Origin: Beijerinckiaceae bacterium
GTDB taxonomy: Bacteria > Pseudomonadota > Alphaproteobacteria > Rhizobiales > Beijerinckiaceae
Length of the DNA stretch: 12,026 bases
Direction of reading: 5' to 3'
Assembly (NCBI GenBank): GCA_947380915.1
Contig: CANCSY010000079.1
Location: 1 to 12,026 of the forward strand
Both the position numbers and the translations under genes were made by a program. Positions 6,658 through 12,026 of the stretch are shown here, piece after piece; the first letter of the stretch is position 1, and each line of letters starts with the position of its first letter. The notes under the pieces were generated by a model. That model searched no databases, had not been told where the DNA came from, and saw only the letters and a list, made by a program, of their open reading frames with translations.

Positions 6658-7420
6658 AAAAGCCAGCCGCCTTGGCCATTTTCGGCGCTGAGCCCTTGGG
6701 CAGATCGAACAGATGTTCGGGCAGGGTGTCGATGAACTCGAGAACTTCAGCAGTTTTCATCACATCCGCATATTTGGCGTTCATGTCGCAGAGGTTGATC
6801 GCATGGCTGGCTTGCGAGCGGTCGAAGCAGCCTTCCTCGGCGATGGCCACATGATAGTTCATGCTGAAGGCGTCGAGCACGGTGGCGCGCACGCAGCCCG
6901 ACGTAGTGGTGCCGGTGACGATCACGCTGTCGGCGCCCAGCAGCGTGAGGTAGGACGCCAGATTGGTGCCGAAGAAGCCGGAGGGCTTCTGCTTCAGCAC
7001 CACGATGTCCTGGGGCGAAGGCGCGATCTCGGCGACGATTTCATTGCCGTCGATATTGCTGACAGGCACGGTGGGGCGCTCGCCGCCGCGCGCATTCTTC
7101 CAGCTCCAGGAGCCCGAGTCCCAATTGTCGTCGCGGCGCACGCCGGTCGTGTAGATGACCGGCAAGCCCTTCTCATGGCACTTGTCTATGAGCGAGCGAA
7201 TGGCGGCCACCGCAGGCACGCTGTCCTCGCCGCAGGAGTTCCGCCAGCGCTTGATGGATTCGAGGATGGGCTCGGGCTTGTCGCCGCAGAAGGCGTAGTT
7301 GACGTCGATGACGAGCAGGGCGGGGCGTTTGCCAAAACCGCCACGCGCGCCGTAGCCGGATGCCGCGAAGACCGCCTTGTCGCGTTCGGTGAGAAACTGG
7401 TTCCAGATGGGCTCGGACAT
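6656..7420 (-). CDS. Isochorismatase-like cysteine amidohydrolase, copy 2 (N-carbamoylsarcosine amidase/maleamate amidase type)
   Basis: A 254-residue paralogue of the downstream hydrolase. It carries the same triad: D39 (ALLVIDVNYAF), K143 (VVLKQKPSGFFGT) and C176 (TGTTTSGCVRATVLDAFS), so both copies should be active. The ATG at 7420 is chosen because a strong AAAGGAG lies 7 nt upstream and MSEPIWNQFLTERDK aligns with the start of copy 1; longer in-frame starts would run back into the binding-protein gene. Differences cluster in residues 60-125 (for example RRDDNWDSGSWSWKNARGG against RPDGWDVGSWAWKNTRTG). That segment in this family lies close to the active site and oligomer interfaces, so the copies may differ in substrate or form mixed oligomers; this is inference. 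It is preceded by the ABC binding-protein gene with a 26-bp gap, in one apparent operon. Confidence 0.93.
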   Translation of the reverse strand: MSEPIWNQFLTERDKAVFAASGYGARGGFGKRPALLVIDVNYAFCGDKPEPILESIKRWRNSCGEDSVPAVAAIRSLIDKCHEKGLPVIYTTGVRRDDNWDSGSWSWKNARGGERPTVPVSNIDGNEIVAEIAPSPQDIVVLKQKPSGFFGTNLASYLTLLGADSVIVTGTTTSGCVRATVLDAFSMNYHVAIAEEGCFDRSQASHAINLCDMNAKYADVMKTAEVLEFIDTLPEHLFDLPKGSAPKMAKAAGF

Positions 7421-7446
7421 GGGATGCTCCTTTGTTGCTCTGTGGA

Positions 7447-8442
7447 TCAGTTTGTTTTGGCGCTCTTCACGAATTGCATGTCGATGATGTCGCCATAGGG
7501 CACTGGCTGTTTGAGGATGCCTGCGGCCAGAACAACCGAGCCGCCCGTCTCCCATGACTTCTCGGAAATGAGCCCGTCCTTGCTCCAGATCTCATCCGCG
7601 AAGGAGCGGTCCAGAGTCGCCTTCAGGTCTTCCGGCGCCATAGTCGGGAATTCTTTCTTGGCGATCCTGGCGGCTTCTTCCTGTTCAGCATAGGTGAACT
7701 TGAGCCCCTTCATCACGCCTTCGACAAATTTGCGAACGGTCTCGGGATCCTTCTGGATGGAGTCGAGGCGTATGTTGAGTGTCGAATAGGCGTAGGCTCC
7801 AAGCTCTTTGGGGATATTGATGATCGGCTCGCCCCAGAGGTTTTGCTTGATGCCCTGAGTCAGGAAGGGCTCGGTGGTGACGCCGATCTGAGCTGCGCCG
7901 GTCTTGACGGCGGCCAGCACAGCGGAGTTCGGCATTTCCTGCAGCGTCACATCCTTCTTGTCGTCGAGATTGTATTTCTTCAGCAGATAGCGTGTGATGG
8001 AATTAGGTGTGCCGCCGAACATGCCGGTCGCGATGCCCTTGCCCTTGAAGAAGGACGCCATGCTCTCGCCTGCCGCAGGCTCCTTGCCCTTGGCCGCATT
8101 GAAATAGACATTGCCGCGATCCACCACATTCACCACGCCGCGCAGTTCCGCGCCTTTCAGCTTGGCGAAGGCGTTGTGCTCGGGACCTCCGATGAAGGCG
8201 AAGGCCTGACCGCTGAGCACCGCATTGGTATGGCCTGATCCGCTCTCCACGGTCATGATCTTCACATCAATGCCGGCGTCGGCGAAATAGCCCTTGTTGA
8301 TCGCCACATAGAGCGGCAGATAGCCGGTGCCATGGACGGGTTCGGCCACGATGAGGGTCTTCTTTTCCTGCGCCTGCGCGACGCCGCCTATGGATGCGGC
8401 CACAATGGTTGTGAGAAGCAGTCTCTTGAAGGCGTTGCTCAT
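7447..8442 (-). CDS. ABC transporter periplasmic substrate-binding protein (SsuA/TauA/NMT1-THI5-like)
   Basis: A 331-residue exported protein. The signal peptide is residues 1-24 (MSNAFKRLLLTTIVAASIGG, then VAQA with likely cleavage before QEKK). The mature domain begins with LIVAEPVHGTGYLPLYVAINKGYFADAGIDVKI. That is the hallmark strand-helix of the NMT1/THI5-like fold used for sulfonates, taurine, pyrimidine precursors and various aromatic or nitrogenous solutes. VLSGQAFAFIGGPEHNAFAK is the usual ligand-loop region. It delivers its ligand to the permease and ATPase encoded just upstream. AAGGAG sits 7 nt before the ATG at 8442. No sulfonate desulfonation gene (SsuD, TauD) is present, and the hydrolases downstream argue for an amide-bearing or ureido ligand. 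The specificity is not readable from sequence. Confidence 0.92.
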   Translation of the reverse strand: MSNAFKRLLLTTIVAASIGGVAQAQEKKTLIVAEPVHGTGYLPLYVAINKGYFADAGIDVKIMTVESGSGHTNAVLSGQAFAFIGGPEHNAFAKLKGAELRGVVNVVDRGNVYFNAAKGKEPAAGESMASFFKGKGIATGMFGGTPNSITRYLLKKYNLDDKKDVTLQEMPNSAVLAAVKTGAAQIGVTTEPFLTQGIKQNLWGEPIINIPKELGAYAYSTLNIRLDSIQKDPETVRKFVEGVMKGLKFTYAEQEEAARIAKKEFPTMAPEDLKATLDRSFADEIWSKDGLISEKSWETGGSVVLAAGILKQPVPYGDIIDMQFVKSAKTN

Positions 8443-8487
8443 GGCGTTCTCCTTGGGAGGCTTTGAAGGGGCTGGGATGCGGGAGGT

Positions 8488-9357
8488 TCAGCGAACGATG
8501 CCCTTTTGCAGATGGCGTTCAAGCCAGGACACGGCGACATACATGATCATCGACAGGCCCGAGAGCACGAGCACGGCGACCCAGACAAGCGCGATCTCGT
8601 AAGTCTGGCCTGCGTAAAGGATCGTGCGGCCGAGGCCATATTGGGAGGCGACGAATTCGCCGACGATGGAGCCAGTGAGCGCAAGACCGATGTTCACGCG
8701 CAGGATCGAGATGATCCAGGGAATGCAGGAAGGCGCGACGAGTTTGGTGAAGACCTGCCACCGGCTCGCGCCCAGGGAGTAGAAGAGCTTCTCCTGATCG
8801 CGATCCACCGCCTGCACGCCCGAATAGGCGGTCAGCGTCGAGACGACCAGCGTCAGCGCCGTGGCTATGGCGACTTTCGATGATAGCCCCATGCCGAAGA
8901 CCAGGATGATGAGGGGCGCGAGCGCCAGCTTGGGGATCGATTCAAGGCAGATGATGTAAGGCTGCATGATGAGCGCATAATTGCGTGACCACCAGAAGGA
9001 CATGCCCAGCACGGCGCCCAGGGTGGTGCCGAGAATGAAGCCGAGGATCGTCGAGCGGAACGTATAGATGATGTCGGTGACCGCATTTCCTTCGGTGAAG
9101 AAGATCACCATGGTCGAGGCGATGGCGGAGGGTTTCGACCAGAAGAACGTGTCGATGAGCCCCGTGATCGCAGCGATTTCCCATAGCGCCACGAAGGTGA
9201 CGAGTATGCCGAACTGCGCCGACAGCAGAACCCATGTGGGCCAGATGCGCCGCACGGGCAGGCGCCGCGCCATGCGCTTTGGCTTGGCTGCGCCAGTCGT
9301 ACTCTTCATGGCTGGAAATGCTGCGGACGATTTTAAGGTAGATGTCTTGGCGTTCAT
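8488..9357 (-). CDS. ABC transporter permease (SsuC/TauC-like)
   Basis: A 289-residue inner-membrane protein with about six hydrophobic segments, the first at about 41-66 (TWVLLSAQFGILVTFVALWEI). It has an unusually long, basic, Ser/Thr/Lys-rich cytoplasmic N-terminus of about 35 residues. The EAA loop that docks on the ATPase is visible as FYSLGASRWQVFTKLVAPSCIPWI, around residue 190. The topology and the SIPKLALAPLIILVFGMG motif are typical of binding-protein-dependent transport permeases of the nitrate/sulfonate/taurine class. GGGAG lies 8 nt before the ATG at 9357. It is 42 bp from the ATPase gene and 45 bp from the binding-protein gene, with a single transcript likely. Confidence 0.94.
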   Translation of the reverse strand: MNAKTSTLKSSAAFPAMKSTTGAAKPKRMARRLPVRRIWPTWVLLSAQFGILVTFVALWEIAAITGLIDTFFWSKPSAIASTMVIFFTEGNAVTDIIYTFRSTILGFILGTTLGAVLGMSFWWSRNYALIMQPYIICLESIPKLALAPLIILVFGMGLSSKVAIATALTLVVSTLTAYSGVQAVDRDQEKLFYSLGASRWQVFTKLVAPSCIPWIISILRVNIGLALTGSIVGEFVASQYGLGRTILYAGQTYEIALVWVAVLVLSGLSMIMYVAVSWLERHLQKGIVR

Positions 9358-9399
9358 CTATGCGTCTCCCGATCAGGCCGGAGCGTCAGGTATGGAGCA

Positions 9400-10188
9400 T
9401 CAGGCGGCGGCGGCTGCCTGCTCGCCCAGATGCAGCAAGTCGAGGCAGTATTTCTTCATGGCGACAAAGCGTGGCGTTGACACGATGGCGCGATCACGCG
9501 GACGCGGCAGATCGATGGGCAGGGTCTCGATCACGCGCCCCGGCCTGCTCGCCATGACGTGGATTTCGTCGGAGAGAAATACGGCCTCTTCGACGTCATG
9601 GGTAACGAATACAACGGTGCGGCCGAAGTCCGCGAAGATTTGCAGCAGCCATTCCTGCATCTGGGATTTGGTCTGCGCATCCAGCGCGCCAAAGGGCTCG
9701 TCGAGCAAGACAACATCGCGCTCGACAAGCAGCGTGCGCAACAGCGCCGCGCGCTGGCGCATGCCGCCCGAGAGCGAGGATGGATATTGATGCTCGAAGC
9801 CCGCGAGGCCATATTTCATGATGAGGGGCAGGGCGCGCGCCCGCGCCTCCTTGATCGGCACGCCACTGATCTCCATGCCCAGCGCCACATTGTCGAGCAC
9901 CGTGCGCCAGGGCAGCAGCAAATCCTTCTGCAACATATAGCCGACCTGGCCGATATAGCCGGTATAGTCCTGGCCATCGATCAGCACACGGCCCGTCGTA
10001 GGCGCCTGTAGCCCCGCGATGATGTTGAATAGCGTGCTCTTGCCGCAGCCCGAGGGGCCGATGAGCGAGATGAACTTGCCGGTTGGCACCACGAGATCCG
10101 CTGGCTCCAGCGCCACGAATTCCTTCCCGCCAGTGTGAAACACCATGGAGAGATTTTCGAGTACAAGCTTGGGCGCAGGAGCAGACAT
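9400..10188 (-). CDS. ABC transporter ATP-binding protein (SsuB/TauB-like)
   Basis: A 262-residue ATPase with the full set of motifs: Walker A GPSGCGKS (44-51), Q-loop Q87 in LQKDLLLPW, signature LSGGMRQ (139-145), Walker B VVLLDE (159-164), D-loop ALD (168-170) and H-loop H197 in FVTHDVEEAV. It energises import through the adjacent permease and belongs to the nitrate/sulfonate/taurine importer subfamily. The ATG at 10188 is chosen because GGAGG precedes it by 7 nt and because it falls downstream of the sigma54 promoter start. A longer in-frame start at 10266 would lie upstream of the predicted start of transcription. It is the first gene of the operon. The C-terminus ends in an Ala-rich tail. 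Confidence 0.95.
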   Translation of the reverse strand: MSAPAPKLVLENLSMVFHTGGKEFVALEPADLVVPTGKFISLIGPSGCGKSTLFNIIAGLQAPTTGRVLIDGQDYTGYIGQVGYMLQKDLLLPWRTVLDNVALGMEISGVPIKEARARALPLIMKYGLAGFEHQYPSSLSGGMRQRAALLRTLLVERDVVLLDEPFGALDAQTKSQMQEWLLQIFADFGRTVVFVTHDVEEAVFLSDEIHVMASRPGRVIETLPIDLPRPRDRAIVSTPRFVAMKKYCLDLLHLGEQAAAAA

Positions 10189-10241
10189 GGTCGCCTCCAT
10201 CAGGCCGGTCCGGTAGAACCGGCGGAACTGAAAAGAGACAA

Positions 10242-10258
10242 AGCAGACTCCGTGCCAA
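10242..10258 (-). promoter_or_regulatory. Sigma54 (-24/-12) promoter of the ABC-hydrolase operon
   Basis: The minus strand reads TTGGCACGGAGTCTGCT. Compared with the sigma54 consensus YTGGCACGRNNNTTGCW, the whole -24 box matches. The -12 box differs at one base (CTGCT for TTGCW), and the GG and GC dinucleotides have the required 10-base separation. The predicted start near 10231 gives a leader of about 43 nt to the ATPase ATG. Transcription from such promoters needs RpoN plus an ATP-driven activator bound upstream, so the operon is probably under nitrogen or substrate control. Confidence 0.75.
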
Positions 10259-10318
10259 CGTCTCAATTATCTGGCGCTCGGAGGGCAGATGGTGCTTGAG
10301 GCCGCCCATCAGGGGTTT

Positions 10319-10335
10319 GCTGCAACAAATGCAGC
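10319..10335. promoter_or_regulatory. Dyad upstream of the sigma54 promoter, candidate activator site
   Basis: A perfect inverted repeat, GCTGCA, 5 nt, TGCAGC. It is centred about 96 bp upstream of the predicted start of transcription, in the range where sigma54 activators bind. It does not match the NtrC or NifA consensus that I know. Confidence 0.4.
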
Positions 10336-10389
10336 TAGTCTCGCCCGCAAATCCCGGCGAAAGGGCGTCTTACAATCAATCCGTCTTAT

Positions 10390-10411
10390 GCTGCTTGCAC
10401 AGAAAAGCAGC
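10390..10411. promoter_or_regulatory. Second upstream dyad
   Basis: A perfect inverted repeat, GCTGCTT, 8 nt, AAGCAGC, centred about 170 bp upstream of the predicted start. Its outer GCTGC/GCAGC halves resemble the nearer dyad, but the arms are about half a helical turn further apart, so the two may not bind the same protein. Confidence 0.3.
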
Positions 10412-10454
10412 GCCTTGTGGTTTGTGGCGCGCAATCACGCAGTGGTCTGTTTTG

Positions 10455-10825
10455 TCATGTGAAAGATTCGGCGCTGTAGCCGGCGATGAGCCCATTGCGC
10501 ACGCAGACCACATGCACATGGGCGAAGAAAGCCGCCGCCAACACTGGATACATAAGAGAGACGCCGAGCGCCCAGAGCCGCGCAAGATAATTGGGTTCGC
10601 CGCCATTGGTGATCGCCCGCAATGAATCGAAGACATGGGAGTACTGCAGAGCCAGAGCCAGCGGTTACATTCACAAAGGCTGGGTTGTGAAAAACCCCAG
10701 AGCAGAATTGCTCCCAGCACGGGCGGCAGGAATTTGATCCAACATTCAAATTGGACCAGTCGATGAGCGCCGAACAGGGACGAAGTCCATTCCGATAGAG
10801 CTTTTGCCATAAAAATTTTGAGCAA
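10455..10825 (-). pseudogene. Decayed fragment of an unidentified membrane protein
   Basis: No intact gene fits here, but two minus-strand frames read like coding sequence in succession. One frame (about 10670-10810) gives MAKALSEWTSSLFGAHRLVQ and then a hydrophobic WIKFLPPVLGAILLWGFSQP. The next (10455-10664, open between a TAA at 10665-10667 and a TGA at 10455-10457) gives LALQYSHVFDSLRAITNGGE, a hydrophobic stretch VSLMYPVLAAAFFAHVHVVC, and the end GLIAGYSAESFT, with codons typical of this genome. Joining them needs a frameshift near 10665. I do not recognise the family; one or two membrane helices are likely. The neighbouring sequence toward 10900 is AT-rich. A remnant is more likely than a working small gene, though the 69-codon second frame could stand alone if it had a start; its only ATG is at residue 39. 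Confidence 0.35.
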
Positions 10826-11023
10826 ATCTCGAATTCAAGAAATTTCAAGCGAAGCTTTTGGGAATTTGAATGCGAACTATACCAATCCTCAATACCAAAT
10901 GTTTGTCTCACAAGTCCTGACGGGGAGCATGTCCATGTGTCGGCATAGCCGGGTACATAGGCCTGGGTTAAGCTACGCCCGTCGCAGATAGTGCAAATGT
11001 TCGCAAAGCTGGTTCGTCCTGGA
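10826..11023. other. AT-rich intergenic stretch without a gene
   Basis: Roughly 10800-10900 is clearly richer in A and T than anything else in the right half of the window. GC rises again after 10915. I see no supported ORF, RNA or promoter in it. Together with the decayed membrane-protein fragment it looks like the scar of an old insertion or deletion between the amidohydrolase gene and the ABC operon. Confidence 0.4.
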
Positions 11024-11044
11024 AGCCCCCCTCAAGAGGGGGCT
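11024..11044 (-). terminator. Hairpin downstream of the amidohydrolase gene
   Basis: AGCCCCC (11024-11030) pairs with GGGGGCT (11038-11044) around a 7-nt loop, 24 bp past the amidohydrolase stop on the minus strand. No U-run follows, so this is a possible, not a canonical, terminator. Confidence 0.4.
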
Positions 11045-11068
11045 GCCCAAGGGCGGATCAGTGTGAGG

Positions 11069-12026
11069 TCAAGCGGTAAGTCGAAAGAATCGCTTGGCGG
11101 TCTCACCGCAGACTTTCTTCAGCGCCTCCGCCGTCAAACCCGCCTTCTCCACAGTGCCGAGCGGATCGGAATCGCCCATGTCGAAGGGGAAGTCCGAGCC
11201 CAGCATCACGCGGTCTGCGCCCGCCAGATCCACAAGCGTCTTCACATGGTCGGGGCGGAACACGCAGGTGTCGTACCACATGGAGGACAGATAGTCGGAG
11301 GGGCGCTTCGAGGTCAGGCGCTTCAGTTCGGGCCTGTAGGTCCAGGCATGGTCCATGCGGCCGACATAGAAGGGGAAGTAGCCGCCGCCGTGCACGATGA
11401 GAATGCGCAGTTCGGGGTGCCGGTCGAGCACGCCGCCGAAGATCAGGTGATTGATCGCCATGATCTCTTCCAGCGGCTGGCCCACGGTGTTCACCATGAA
11501 GAAATCGCCCAGCCGCTGCCCGTGCGAGAAGCCCAGCGGATGGATCATGAGCGTCGTGTCGAGCTTCACGAGCTGGCGATAGAGCGGATCAAAACGCGCA
11601 TCCGACAGTTCATGGTCCAATACGCGGGAATCGATCTGGAACCCGCGAAGGCCGCGCTCCTCCACCGCCCGCGTGGCCTCGGCCATGGCGGCTTCCACAT
11701 CGGTCATGGGCAGGGTGCCCAGCCCGAAATAGCGCTTGGGGTCCTGCCCGACGAGGTCGGCCACATGATCGTTCTGCATGCGCGAGATTTCCGCCAGCAA
11801 GGCGGGCTCCGCCCAGTAATGCTGGAGGCCGGGGGCGGGCGCCACCACCTGCTGGTCAATACGCATACTGTCCAGCAATTTGTTGCGCAGGGCCAGATTG
11901 TTGAACTTCGGGCCGAGCACCGGAAACTGAGCGTGATCGACAGCCTTGCTCTCATCGCTCATGTCGCGCTGATAGGGCACATGGTCCGGCTTGTAGGTGT
12001 CGGCCACGCGGGCGTTCACGGTGGGG
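11069..12026 (-). CDS. ACMSD-like metal-dependent amidohydrolase/decarboxylase, 5' end outside the window
   Basis: The frame is open to the right edge, reading PTVNARVADTYKP there. In this family that follows the N-terminal HxH metal motif (Hx(H)xxxP), so some 10-20 residues lie outside; the GTG at 12019 is not the real start. Counting from that GTG, the visible active-site residues are H160 (MIHPLGF), H210 (LIVHGGGYFP) and D275 (LGSDFPFDMGDSDP). Their spacings (50 and 115) fit the metal ligands and catalytic histidine of 2-amino-3-carboxymuconate-6-semialdehyde decarboxylase as I recall them (51 and 117). The family, amidohydrolase-2, includes ACMSD, gamma-resorcylate and other non-oxidative decarboxylases and some hydrolases, all acting in the cytoplasm on aromatic or unsaturated acids. 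It is separated from the ABC operon by about 800 bp and probably belongs to a transcription unit extending to the right. The exact substrate is unknown. Confidence 0.9.
   Translation of the reverse strand, partial: PTVNARVADTYKPDHVPYQRDMSDESKAVDHAQFPVLGPKFNNLALRNKLLDSMRIDQQVVAPAPGLQHYWAEPALLAEISRMQNDHVADLVGQDPKRYFGLGTLPMTDVEAAMAEATRAVEERGLRGFQIDSRVLDHELSDARFDPLYRQLVKLDTTLMIHPLGFSHGQRLGDFFMVNTVGQPLEEIMAINHLIFGGVLDRHPELRILIVHGGGYFPFYVGRMDHAWTYRPELKRLTSKRPSDYLSSMWYDTCVFRPDHVKTLVDLAGADRVMLGSDFPFDMGDSDPLGTVEKAGLTAEALKKVCGETAKRFFRLTA

Noticed and set aside
6713..7498. A 261-codon plus-strand frame opposite the second hydrolase
   Set aside because: It is a shadow of a real gene: no ribosome site, no recognisable domain and repetitive His/Ala/Gly/Val content.
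7447..9357. Assignment of the transporter as a sulfonate or taurine importer
   Set aside because: The fold is shared by many ligands, and no sulfonate monooxygenase or taurine dioxygenase gene accompanies it. The downstream genes are C-N hydrolases.
10189..10241. Possible thiamine (TPP) riboswitch because the binding protein has the NMT1/THI5-like fold
   Set aside because: The leader from the sigma54 promoter is only about 43 nt, and no riboswitch core sequence is visible.
10188..10266. Longer N-terminus for the ABC ATPase starting at 10266
   Set aside because: The extra 26 residues do not resemble the family, and the stretch contains the sigma54 promoter and predicted transcript start. The ATG at 10188 has a good ribosome site.

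Overview
The window looks like a GC-rich alphaproteobacterial chromosome, probably Hyphomicrobiales-like. This is inferred from the protein families, the strong GC bias at third codon positions, and CCA-encoding tRNA genes with canonical -35/-10 promoters. Almost every gene lies on the minus strand. The exceptions are a partial GST at the left edge, tRNA-Gln, and a doubtful small ORF. No phage, CRISPR, IS or recognisable defence system is visible.

Left block (1-3571). A GST-family gene running in from outside converges on a thiamine-diphosphate (ThDP) enzyme of the IlvB/benzoylformate decarboxylase superfamily. A two-way hairpin terminator separates them. Upstream of the ThDP gene on the same strand are a periplasmic PCu(A)C copper chaperone and a MarR-family regulator. 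The ThDP gene has its own plausible sigma70-type promoter (2401-2429).

Middle block (3660-4840). A complete tRNA-Pro(CGG) unit (promoter, gene, terminator) on the minus strand and tRNA-Gln(TTG) on the plus strand point away from each other. They are followed by about 700 bp of gene-poor sequence with base composition unlike its surroundings. It holds one unrecognised ORF that runs into the 3' end of a LysR gene.

Right block (4840-10260). This is a transporter and hydrolase operon on the minus strand. In transcription order it encodes an ABC ATPase, a permease, a SsuA/TauA/NMT1-like binding protein, two tandem paralogous isochorismatase-like cysteine hydrolases (N-carbamoylsarcosine amidase/maleamate amidohydrolase type), and a LysR regulator broken by one in-frame TAA. 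Forty-odd bases before the ATPase start is a near-consensus sigma54 (-24/-12) promoter, with two dyads upstream that could be activator sites. The simplest reading is regulated uptake and hydrolysis of a small nitrogenous (amide or ureido) compound; the substrate is not evident from sequence.

Right edge (10260-12026). About 800 bp without an intact gene holds a decayed membrane-protein fragment and an AT-rich patch. It is followed by a partial ACMSD-like metal-dependent decarboxylase/hydrolase whose N-terminus lies beyond the window. This enzyme next to maleamate-amidase-like hydrolases is reminiscent of pyridine-carboxylate catabolism, but the diagnostic ring-cleavage genes are not in view.
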